Part shown: positions 7,070-14,168 of the stretch, one piece after another | Layout of the letters: each line of letters opens with the position of its first letter | How positions within the stretch are numbered: position 1 is the stretch's first letter | IMG/VR virus record: IMGVR_UViG_3300044980_000059 | Location: 1 to 40,662 of that record | Direction: 5' to 3' (one strand) | Length of the DNA: 40,662 nt | DNA from: a virus | The notes under the pieces: generated by a model | Seen by the model: only the letters and a program-made list of their open reading frames with translations | Told to the model about the DNA's origin: nothing | Database searches by the model: none | Program-made: the position numbers and the translations under genes

Positions 7070-7582
7070 ATGAAGACAATTTTGGACCCATGTTGCGGCA
7101 GTCGGATGTTCTGGTTTGACCAGCGGCAACCTGACACAGTATTCGGCGACGTTCGTTCGGAGACTGTCGTCGTCACGGATCGCACACGTGGCGTCGAAGA
7201 TGGCACTCGCACGCTAACGATTGCCCCAGATGTTCTGATGGACTTCCGCGACCTACCATACCCGAATGATTCGTTCAAGCTTGTTGTGTTTGATCCGCCT
7301 CACCTCGTTCGCGCCGGACCAAGAAGCTGGTTGGCTGCGAAATACGGAAAGCTCGGACAAGATTGGCGCGATGATATCAGCAGGGGATTCGCGGAGTGTT
7401 TTCGCGTGCTAGAAAACCATGGAGTGCTGATCTTCAAGTGGAACGAAACACAGGTCAAGGTCGCTGAGATTTTGGCCCTAGCAACGCAGTCGCCGCTATT
7501 CGGACACAAGTCCGGCAAGAGGTCCGATACGCATTGGATCTGCTTCATGAAAGTTGCAGCCGACCCGGAGCATAAAGCATGA
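7070..7582 (+). CDS. SAM-dependent methyltransferase, probably DNA-acting
   Basis: 170 residues; ATG at 7070 with AAGGATAAGAAG upstream. Residues 6-17 carry a SAM-binding motif I variant (DPCCGSRMFWFD). Residues 75-78 are Asp-Pro-Pro-His, the catalytic motif IV of amino-methyltransferases (DPPY/NPPY class with His in place of the aromatic). The C-terminal part has a Trp-Asn-Glu-Thr beta segment. The short form with DPCCGSR is a known small phage and prophage methyltransferase group. It lies directly behind a cytosine methyltransferase, so DNA N-methylation is the favoured role, but RNA or another substrate is not excluded. Its stop overlaps the next start as ATGA. Confidence 0.82.
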   Translation: MKTILDPCCGSRMFWFDQRQPDTVFGDVRSETVVVTDRTRGVEDGTRTLTIAPDVLMDFRDLPYPNDSFKLVVFDPPHLVRAGPRSWLAAKYGKLGQDWRDDISRGFAECFRVLENHGVLIFKWNETQVKVAEILALATQSPLFGHKSGKRSDTHWICFMKVAADPEHKA

Positions 7583-7793
7583 CTAACCTGACTGATGAAC
7601 AACGCGTTGCCCTCACTTGGGCTATCAGCGAAGCACGTCGAAAATCGATCATGGGAATAAGCCGGACTGCGATCCGCAAGACGCGGCGATGCGATCTCGC
7701 TTCGCTGCACTGTGGGACAGCCTCAACGCCGAACGCGGCTATTCGTTCGAGAGCAATCCGTGGGTATTCGTGATTTCTTTCCGGAGAATCTAA
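7579..7793 (+). pseudogene. small gene split by an apparent frameshift
   Basis: The start (ATG 7579) shares ATGA with the upstream stop, and a stop in another frame (TAA 7791-7793) shares TAATG with the downstream HNH gene. Neither frame spans the whole interval: the first frame reads MTNLTDEQRVALTW then loses sense, while the -1 frame from about 7645 reads DHGNKPDCDPQDA...RFAALWDSLNAERGY and ends at 7791-7793. One added base near the AAAA run at 7641-7644 would give a coherent 71-residue acidic protein. The cause may be a real one-base deletion, a sequencing error, or less likely programmed -1 frameshifting. Without the shift, the first frame encodes 64 residues ending at 7773. Confidence 0.6.
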
Positions 7794-8356
7794 TGCACAA
7801 CAAGCCGCACACAGAAGAGGCAAAGGCGAAGATGCGAACTGCGCGGCTCGGAAAGCCTGCCACGTGGAAGCATCGCCAAACGAAGGAAGTCGACGGCACG
7901 ACACTTTATCGATGCGGCAGATGCGCTGAATTTTTCCCTGCGGGCGGATTCTACAAAGATAATCGCACCCTGCTCGGGCTAAAGTCAGAATGCAAAAAAT
8001 GTCACAGTGCTACAAACATTGCGTCGCGCGATCTCAATAACGCTCGAAGGATAAACGCCGCATACATTGCTCGCGCTCGCGCGGCCGATCCGCAGAAGTT
8101 TAGGGATCGCGAGCGGAAGGCCAGCCAGACCAGGCCTAAAGACGAAAAAGTTTTCGCGCGGAACGAGTTAAACAAGGCCGTGAAGCGCGGCGATGTCATC
8201 AAGCCGAAGATGTGTGCGGCGTGCGGCGAAGAAAAGCGACTCACGGGCCACCACGACGACTACGCCAAACCGCTTGATGTTCGCTGGCTTTGCTACCCCT
8301 GCCATGGCAAAGAACATCGCCACGACATAGCGCGGGAGGGCGTATGCAATACCTGA
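7793..8356 (+). CDS. HNH-type homing-like endonuclease with zinc-binding motifs
   Basis: 187 residues from ATG at 7793 (TAATG overlap). Residues 6-20 (HTEEAKAKMRTARLG) match a NUMOD3-type DNA-binding motif found in mobile nucleases. A four-Cys site (Cys41, Cys44, Cys67, Cys70) follows. The C-terminal module has Cys141-X2-Cys144, His153-His154, the stretch DYAKPLDVRWLC, Cys167-X2-Cys170 and His175, a treble-clef HNH-like core common in phages. It likely nicks or cuts DNA; a free-standing homing role or a packaging-associated role are both possible. The stop region overlaps the next small gene. Confidence 0.82.
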   Translation: MHNKPHTEEAKAKMRTARLGKPATWKHRQTKEVDGTTLYRCGRCAEFFPAGGFYKDNRTLLGLKSECKKCHSATNIASRDLNNARRINAAYIARARAADPQKFRDRERKASQTRPKDEKVFARNELNKAVKRGDVIKPKMCAACGEEKRLTGHHDDYAKPLDVRWLCYPCHGKEHRHDIAREGVCNT

Positions 8357-8481
8357 TCGAACCCGGCAAAACCTGCAGCCACGGCATCCCCTGGCACGAA
8401 GACTGTCCGCAGTGCGCCCTCGTATCTGCGCGAGAAACCGTTCGCCACTGGGGCGAAATGACGAGGATCAGCGAATCATGA
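8344..8481 (+). CDS. 45-residue Cys/His protein
   Basis: ATG at 8344 lies inside the end of the HNH gene (GGAGGG just upstream). Contains Cys-Ser-His-Gly and, eight residues on, Cys-X2-Cys, which could bind one zinc. The stop shares ATGA with the next gene. Function unknown. Confidence 0.6.
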   Translation: MQYLIEPGKTCSHGIPWHEDCPQCALVSARETVRHWGEMTRISES

Positions 8482-8816
8482 AAAACCGCACCATCACACC
8501 CGATCAGATCCTCGACATGCTCCGCAGCGCTTCGATGGCATTGCGCGAGATGGTTCGGGAACTCCACGTCGATGAGGAAGCGCTGCACGCGCCTATTGCG
8601 GAGCTACTGTCCAAGGGCCGCATCCGTGTCGGCGGCGTGCGCGAGGTTCGATACATGTTCGTGCGCGACTCGTCGAAGAAGAAGGCCAGGGAACGGCTCA
8701 CGACTTCCATCGCCGAGCCGCCAGCACCGCCGCCGCTGAAGGGCGAGATCACGGGTTATACGGCGGAGATGCGACAGAGGGTTGAACTGGCAATGCTAGG
8801 CCGCGGGAGAAGCTGA
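8478..8816 (+). CDS. last gene of the plus operon, winged-helix-like, unknown function
   Basis: 112 residues, ATG at 8478 (ATGA overlap). Residues 6-62 (ITPDQILDML... then a beta-hairpin at GGVREVRYMFV) have the helix-helix-helix-wing pattern of small DNA-binding domains; this is by eye and tentative. A Pro-rich linker (PPAPPP) is followed by a short C-terminal helix. The last 21 bp overlap the converging peptidase-like gene on the other strand. Confidence 0.65.
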   Translation: MKNRTITPDQILDMLRSASMALREMVRELHVDEEALHAPIAELLSKGRIRVGGVREVRYMFVRDSSKKKARERLTTSIAEPPAPPPLKGEITGYTAEMRQRVELAMLGRGRS

Positions 8817-9239
8817 ATCAGCCCTCACCAGATCCGCCAGCGCATTTGGATCGAATCTCCACGGCTCCGCGATCCCGGCCGCATAGCAGCATGCCTCCGA
8901 ACAGAAATACTCGCCGGGATCGCCGATCACAGGACGCCAGATGAAGCCGAACAGGCCGAGGTAGTTGTACTTGGCGCCCGCATGCGCTGCGAACCATTGG
9001 AGGGCCTGAGTTTCATCGCCCGGCCCTTCGAAAATATCCCATTGTTTCGGGCTTAGGATCTGATTGATCGCGATGCGCACGCCGGTTCCGGGTAGCGAAG
9101 AAGCGATGTCATAGAGGTCACCATTCTGCCCAAGGATGGCTTCGACATGCGAGTAGGGGCCATGCATCCATGTCCGCACGGCCCAATCGAACAGACCGCG
9201 CCAGCCGCTTTGTCGACCGCGATAGAAGGCATATTTCAT
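8796..9239 (-). CDS. permuted papain-like cysteine hydrolase (YiiX/NlpC-P60 type)
   Basis: 147 residues; ATG at 9239 overlaps the previous stop by 4 nt. The order of conserved residues is His31 (YSHVEAIL) first and Cys113 (EYFCSEACCYAAG) late. That is the circularly permuted NlpC/P60 (YaeF/YiiX) arrangement, with Glu33 nearby. Members are probable amidases or peptidases on cell-wall or lipid-linked substrates. As the last gene of the lysis cluster it may aid wall degradation or act in the virion. No signal peptide. Confidence 0.75.
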   Translation of the reverse strand: MKYAFYRGRQSGWRGLFDWAVRTWMHGPYSHVEAILGQNGDLYDIASSLPGTGVRIAINQILSPKQWDIFEGPGDETQALQWFAAHAGAKYNYLGLFGFIWRPVIGDPGEYFCSEACCYAAGIAEPWRFDPNALADLVRADSASPAA

Positions 9240-9814
9240 TGCTTGCTCCCGGGTGACTGATTGGCCGGCGGTGTCGATTTCGCCAGCAGATCGTTGACCT
9301 GGGTGGTATCACTGGTGCTACCGAACCAAAAATGAACCACCACGAGCCACACGGTACCGAGCGTGCCGGTAGCCGAGTAGATGAGTGCCTTGCTGGCTTC
9401 CGGTACTGGCGCGCAGAAGAGGCCGATCAACAGCCCGAAAAAGCCGACCGTAATCACGAACGTGAGCCATGCAGGTACAACCGACTTGTTCGTCGTCTGC
9501 ATGGATCGAGCACTGACCGTATCCTGCACCTTCAGACTTGCCAACGTCTCGGTATCCTTGAAGCCTGCCTGCGCCATAGCGACCGCATAATCCTGGTCTG
9601 CCTTGCGCATATCCGTGAGTTGCTGAGGTGTTGCGCCAGCAATGGCGGCGGCAACGCTATCCAGACGCTCTGAGGTGCTCGCTGCAGGCTTCGGAGTCAG
9701 TCCGAACAGATTCTCCAAGGCAGTCACGCCCGTGCCCGCCAGCGGGCCGCCAATCACACTGGCGATGGTCGGCGCCAGGTTCTCTACCACGCTTGCCACA
9801 TCGCTCCAGCTCAT
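9236..9814 (-). CDS. holin-like membrane protein
   Basis: 192 residues starting MSWSDVASVV; ATG at 9814 is set by an ATGA overlap with the endolysin gene. An amphipathic Gly/Ala-rich N-terminus (residues 1-40) is followed by a helical cytosolic-looking region (50-115). Two strong membrane segments follow (about 115-137 and 145-165), then a polar tail. Position between endolysin and the last gene of the lysis cluster, plus the membrane topology, suggests a holin or holin partner; no family-specific motif makes this certain. Confidence 0.6.
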   Translation of the reverse strand: MSWSDVASVVENLAPTIASVIGGPLAGTGVTALENLFGLTPKPAASTSERLDSVAAAIAGATPQQLTDMRKADQDYAVAMAQAGFKDTETLASLKVQDTVSARSMQTTNKSVVPAWLTFVITVGFFGLLIGLFCAPVPEASKALIYSATGTLGTVWLVVVHFWFGSTSDTTQVNDLLAKSTPPANQSPGSKQ

Positions 9815-10293
9815 GCTGCACCTCGAATCAGGTTTTCCGCGATACGCCGCGCCCATCCGCGACCGAATGGTGGCCAGTTGGAAAGAGACGCCATGTATTC
9901 CAGCCGGCTCGCGTCGAATCGCATGATGATCTTCAGCGGATCGCTATTACGCACAGCCCCGATAGTTTGAGCGCCGATCACGCCGTCCGCAGTGACTCCA
10001 GCAGCCTGCTGCAACCAGCGCGCCGGTTCCCCGCCGTTATAGGCCGCATCGAATACCTGAAAGCCGATGCGCGGATCAAACTGATCGCATTGGTACGGAT
10101 CCCAGTACTCTGTCTTGGCGATCTGCCTGGCGAATTCCTGCGGCAGTTCCCGCATGTCGCCGGCGTAACCGTGCGCGCGGGCAACGCGCTCAGTGACGCC
10201 CCACATCGTCGCGCCTCCAGGATCGTTCGGGTTGTCGACATAGCCGCCTTCGTTGCCAAGCAGCGCCTCAAATGCATCGTCAAAAGCGGACAT
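9811..10293 (-). CDS. endolysin, glycoside hydrolase family 108
   Basis: 160 residues; ATG at 10293 with a near-perfect TAGGAGGT 7 nt upstream. Residues 15-34 hold the family signature Glu-Gly-Gly-Tyr-Val-Asp...Asp-Pro-Gly-Gly-Ala-Thr...Gly-Val-Thr with catalytic Glu15. The C-terminal half contains the putative peptidoglycan-binding helix bundle (DGVIGAQTIGAV) usual in this family (about 150-190 residues). It cleaves the glycan backbone of peptidoglycan (muramidase). No signal peptide or anchor, so it should need a holin to reach the wall. Confidence 0.93.
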   Translation of the reverse strand: MSAFDDAFEALLGNEGGYVDNPNDPGGATMWGVTERVARAHGYAGDMRELPQEFARQIAKTEYWDPYQCDQFDPRIGFQVFDAAYNGGEPARWLQQAAGVTADGVIGAQTIGAVRNSDPLKIIMRFDASRLEYMASLSNWPPFGRGWARRIAENLIRGAA

Positions 10294-10301
10294 GCGACCT
10301 C

Positions 10302-10658
10302 CTAAACGATCCTGCAGGGAATGAGCGAATTCTCATCGTGCAGATACACGGCACACACCCGATGCCATCCATCGGCCACCAGCAGTTTCTCTGGCGAGCG
10401 CACGAGCAGGATGGGCGAGAGCTTCTTGCCGTCCTCGATCTTTTCGAGATCGTGCTCCACGTGGCTATTTCTTTCGGTCAGTGGCGTGAGGCCGCTCGCG
10501 CGCACGATGTCTTTGGCCTTGTATTCGACCGTTTCCGCGAGCCTGAGCGCATGCACGAAGTCACCGGCCACGATGACCGGATAGTGCAGCGACAGGTACG
10601 AAAGCGCGGCGGTGTAGTCGTGCTGCTCCGGCTCATCGAGCCATTCAATCTTCTTCAT
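10302..10658 (-). CDS. ParB/sulfiredoxin-fold-like protein
   Basis: 118 residues, ATG at 10658 (GAGGAAGC upstream). The C-terminal half (EDGKKLSPILLVRSPEK, then VADGWHRVCAVY and PCRIV) matches the ParB-like nuclease core in which a basic and Gly-His-Arg-like motif binds nucleotide or DNA. Close relatives are common stand-alone bacterial and phage proteins of unknown role. Its location inside the lysis cluster is odd and gives no functional clue. Confidence 0.75.
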   Translation of the reverse strand: MKKIEWLDEPEQHDYTAALSYLSLHYPVIVAGDFVHALRLAETVEYKAKDIVRASGLTPLTERNSHVEHDLEKIEDGKKLSPILLVRSPEKLLVADGWHRVCAVYLHDENSLIPCRIV

Positions 10659-10818
10659 GCTTCCTCCGCCGCAACATGACCCACACGCCGACCACGCAAT
10701 ATGCTATGGAAGCGAACGAAGCCAGATTCGAGATCGTCAGGTCGTTTGAAATATGCCCGATCACGATGCCGACCCAAGGCGGCAGCATCGAGAGGATTGT
10801 AGTGTGGTGGTTTCCCAT
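10645..10818 (-). CDS. putative small holin
   Basis: 57 residues starting MGNHHTTILS; ATG at 10818 with GGGGAAG upstream. One clear membrane segment (about residues 30-49) follows a moderately hydrophobic N-terminal stretch (10-24), and the protein ends in a strongly basic and acidic tail (MLRRRKHEED). Size, charge pattern and position just ahead of the endolysin fit a class II or III holin. The 192-residue membrane protein downstream is the alternative holin. Confidence 0.6.
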   Translation of the reverse strand: MGNHHTTILSMLPPWVGIVIGHISNDLTISNLASFASIAYCVVGVWVMLRRRKHEED

Positions 10819-10841
10819 GGCTTCCCCGTTTTTTCTGTGTA

Positions 10842-11954
10842 TTAACGGCGCCGGCGGCCGTAAATCCATCCGAATGCAGCGTTCGTCGAAACAGCGAAAT
10901 TAGACTGAACAACCAGATATACCGGGGTTGTGGAGGCGAATCTCTCTGTTACGCATCCTGCTGAAGATCCTATCGAGATTCCCGCAGCGACCGCATATGG
11001 AAGGTTGACATATGTCGTGTTTGCAGTAAGCGTGGGAATCGTAGCTGAAGTCAGGCTTATGGCTGTTGCAAAGGCTGCTTGTGTAGTGGTACCCGCTGGG
11101 AGCGTAACAGTCTCTCCACACACATCCCAGTCCCCAGCAGTCAACGAAATGGAGGTGACATTGGCCGGCACTGTGCTGGATATGCTGACGGCCGATCCGC
11201 CAGTGACGGTGCTTTGAATGATCTCGCCTACACTGCCTGCGGACGGCGCGTTATTCGTCGTTGTGCCAACAATACCTGCAGTTTGACTGGGCGTGATCGA
11301 TCCTCCAGTCGTCAAATCCCCGCCATCGTCGACAGTGATTGTCGCGCCGCTTCCCGCATTGTTCAGGATGCGAAAGCTTCCATTGAAAACCTGAAGATAT
11401 TTGTTGGGCGTCGTTGATCCATTGCCCTCCAGTTCAATGGCAGCACCCGTAGACGTATTGCTCGTGGCATTAACGATGATCGTGCTGCCTGACGTTGCGG
11501 CATTCGTGATGCCCAGGACACCGCTCAATCCATCCGTCAGGATGATGGCGCCGGTCGAGTTCGAGACAGAAATTGGACTGTCGGTATAGGTTCCCGACAC
11601 ATAGCGAGATAGCTGGAATGTCGACGACGAAGAGGGATTCCCCCACGACCAGCGATTCGATCCATTCGACTGAAAATTCAGATTCGTCTGGTTTGACCCA
11701 CTCGTATCATTCAGCGTGAGCGCTGCATTGCTATAACTGACGCTCACTGCGCCGGTGAATGGCGCCCCCGACAGCAATGCGCATCCTGAGCATGCCGAAG
11801 GAACCCCCCACCCCGGCGCGCTGGTTGGGCCGGTCGATACGACTGCCTGACCGCTAGTCGAACCGGTTGGATTCAAAAGTTGGACCGGCAATTCGGTCGC
11901 GCCGAATGCAACCGATGCGCAGAGCGCGAAAAGCGAGGCAAGGAGGCGTTTCAT
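10842..11954 (-). CDS. tail-fibre-like protein with signal peptide
   Basis: 370 residues; ATG at 11954 with GAGGAT upstream, 9 nt after the tailspike stop. Residues 1-19 look like a secretion signal: Met-Lys-Arg, a Leu/Ala-rich core, then Ala-Phe-Gly-Ala. The body is Ser/Thr/Gly-rich beta sequence. The C-terminal 140 residues contain the LTAGDWDVCGE motif found in C-terminal domains of phage fibre proteins and end in four arginines. Gene order and composition suggest an adhesin or fibre component. A cleavable export signal on a virion protein is unexpected and is taken up separately. Confidence 0.75.
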   Translation of the reverse strand: MKRLLASLFALCASVAFGATELPVQLLNPTGSTSGQAVVSTGPTSAPGWGVPSACSGCALLSGAPFTGAVSVSYSNAALTLNDTSGSNQTNLNFQSNGSNRWSWGNPSSSSTFQLSRYVSGTYTDSPISVSNSTGAIILTDGLSGVLGITNAATSGSTIIVNATSNTSTGAAIELEGNGSTTPNKYLQVFNGSFRILNNAGSGATITVDDGGDLTTGGSITPSQTAGIVGTTTNNAPSAGSVGEIIQSTVTGGSAVSISSTVPANVTSISLTAGDWDVCGETVTLPAGTTTQAAFATAISLTSATIPTLTANTTYVNLPYAVAAGISIGSSAGCVTERFASTTPVYLVVQSNFAVSTNAAFGWIYGRRRR

Positions 11955-11963
11955 TTTTGATCC

Positions 11964-14168
11964 TCAGGTATTAAAGGCGATGGAGATGTTTTGCGAATCG
12001 GTCGCTGTGCCAGCCTGATTCACGCATGCAAACGAGAATGCGCTGGCCGTCTGACTCATGATCGTATAGCTGATCGAATCGTTTCCGGTGCGGTCCAGAC
12101 TGATATGCGGAACGTAAGCGGCGCTCGGGAATGCCTGGTTAAACGTGACCGTATAAGCTCCGGTTCCTGTGCGCGCCAGTGTGCAGCCTTCCAGCACGAT
12201 TGCGGAAAGCGTCGCGCCGTTGAACAATGCCTGCGCCTGTGCGCGGCCTGAGAAGAATGGCTGAGGCAGCGACGTTGTTTCGTTCCATGTGTTGCCGCCA
12301 TTATCGATGAAACGAACCGCTGATGAACCGCCGACCCAGAACGGTCGCGCGGCAGACGGTACATAGCTGCCGGCCGAGAAGAACTGGTTACCTTCGAGCA
12401 GGACCGTCACCGGGCCGCCGCCGCTCGATGTGATCGAAATGTTGTTGTTCGTGTAGAACGAACTCTGCGCCCGAATGAACAGACACCCGCGGATCAGGAC
12501 AGTGAGCGGCGAAGAAGTCGGATTGTCGATCGAGATATCGGCGATGCCTGCGTTCTCTTCGAAGTAGCAGTTATCGAAGACAATCGGCCCCGCGTTGCCA
12601 TACGCACTGACTTCGGCGACGACAGCGCCTGTTGCATTGTTTGCCTGCGTACCACAACTCTCGAACGTGCAATCGCGAAACGAATTGTTCGAACCGACCG
12701 CGATGCCATAGACGCCGGCCAGCGTGTTGTTCTGGAACGTGCACGCATCGAAATTGATCGCATTGCATGCGCCCTGTGCATTCGTCGTGAGCTGCACGCC
12801 ATACTGGTTATATCCGAAGATGCACTTCGAGACCTTGCCTGTGTAGCAGCTTTGCAAGTTCAGGCCGATGGTCATGTACTGGATATAAATATCCTCCAGC
12901 TTGAACCATGCCTTGTTCTGCATGTAAATGCCGCTATTGATCGCCGGGTTATAGGCATTGTTCTGCAGCGTGAACTTCGAGAGGGTATCGAGCCCGAGCA
13001 GTCCTTGGCCGGCCCCGGCCGTGCTGCCACCAGTCATGGTGATGGCATAGCCGGTACCCGAATAACCGAGGATCGTATTGGCCTGACTTTCACCATAGAC
13101 CGAAATGCGCTGCGACGGCGCGCCGGGGATCGGAAATCCTGACGCGCTGTAGTTGACCGTGATGCCGGTGGCGAACAGATACTGGCCCACCGGCATCTTG
13201 TAGGCGTTCAGGCCATTACTCCAGATCAACTGGAGCGGCACAGAATCGTCCGTGGTGTTGTTCGCTGCCGCAGCGAAGTCCTTGGCATTCAACGATCGAG
13301 AGAGACGCGCCTGAAGCGATTCCGCAACGGCCCCAGTGATCGGCGCGGTATAGGAAATCTTCATGCTCTGGATGCCAGCGCCGGAGGCCACGGATGCGTC
13401 AGTGACCGTACCGACACCGGGCGTCCCAATCGTCGCCGTTGTGCCACCCTTTACATAGACCTCTTGCACGCCCACCGGGATTGGGGCATTGAACGTCAGC
13501 GTGTAATTGTTCAGGCTGAACGTGTCTTCGCCTTGCGCGGCCGAATCGAAATTCACCCACAGATTGGACTTCGCGCCATAAAAGCCGACCAGCGTCAGGC
13601 TCGTGCTGAAGCCGGGAGCGAACTGATTGGTTCCTGCAGCCGCCATTGACTCGGCACCGACCGTCTGCGACGTGCTAACAGTCCACGAGGTACCGGAGCC
13701 GGCCGTGATCGTCGTGCCGGTTGTCACGCCAGAGCCGAAGAGCGTTTGGCCGATGGCAATCGTGCCGGTCACACCGCTGACGGTCAGCGTGTTCCCGGTG
13801 ATCGAGCCAGTAAAGGTCGGACCCGCCAGAAATGGCCCTTCGTCGGTCATCTGGCCGGTTGCTTCAGCGCCTTCGGCGGTGACGTTCTCCGCGACCCAGA
13901 TCTGGTTGCCATGCGAATCGGACAGCGTGATCGTGTAGGTCACACCGGTTTGCAGGAAAAGCTGGCTTGAGATGCCCGAAGAATTCGAAATTTCGCCGCG
14001 CGAGTTTAGCGGAATAGGGTTGGGCAGAGGCGTCGCGCCCATCGAGTCCTGAAAAGCCGGATAGTTGACGCCCCCTACCTGAGTCAGGAGACTGCCTCCC
14101 ACGTTCATCTGACCGGCATTGTTCAGGAACTGAAGGATCAGCGGCGGCGCGAGCGCAACAGTGCTCAT
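11964..14168 (-). CDS. tailspike with beta-helix (pectate-lyase-like) domain
   Basis: 734 residues. Residues 1-100 are a particle-binding-like domain with the NPIPLNSRGEI motif. Residues about 115-180 are a small beta insert (TVSGVTGTIAIGQ). Residues 183-245 are a beta module also present in the 20326-21129 protein. From about residue 290 a tailspike-type start (SLNAKDFAAAANNTTDDS) leads into a right-handed parallel beta-helix rich in Asn and small residues. The last 90 residues are a jelly-roll-like tip. Such spikes bind and often cleave surface polysaccharide. The substrate cannot be read from sequence. Confidence 0.9.
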   Translation of the reverse strand: MSTVALAPPLILQFLNNAGQMNVGGSLLTQVGGVNYPAFQDSMGATPLPNPIPLNSRGEISNSSGISSQLFLQTGVTYTITLSDSHGNQIWVAENVTAEGAEATGQMTDEGPFLAGPTFTGSITGNTLTVSGVTGTIAIGQTLFGSGVTTGTTITAGSGTSWTVSTSQTVGAESMAAAGTNQFAPGFSTSLTLVGFYGAKSNLWVNFDSAAQGEDTFSLNNYTLTFNAPIPVGVQEVYVKGGTTATIGTPGVGTVTDASVASGAGIQSMKISYTAPITGAVAESLQARLSRSLNAKDFAAAANNTTDDSVPLQLIWSNGLNAYKMPVGQYLFATGITVNYSASGFPIPGAPSQRISVYGESQANTILGYSGTGYAITMTGGSTAGAGQGLLGLDTLSKFTLQNNAYNPAINSGIYMQNKAWFKLEDIYIQYMTIGLNLQSCYTGKVSKCIFGYNQYGVQLTTNAQGACNAINFDACTFQNNTLAGVYGIAVGSNNSFRDCTFESCGTQANNATGAVVAEVSAYGNAGPIVFDNCYFEENAGIADISIDNPTSSPLTVLIRGCLFIRAQSSFYTNNNISITSSGGGPVTVLLEGNQFFSAGSYVPSAARPFWVGGSSAVRFIDNGGNTWNETTSLPQPFFSGRAQAQALFNGATLSAIVLEGCTLARTGTGAYTVTFNQAFPSAAYVPHISLDRTGNDSISYTIMSQTASAFSFACVNQAGTATDSQNISIAFNT

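Noticed and set aside
10842-14168. Diversity-generating retroelement target in the spike or fibre
   Set aside because: No reverse transcriptase and no template repeat were seen anywhere in the window.
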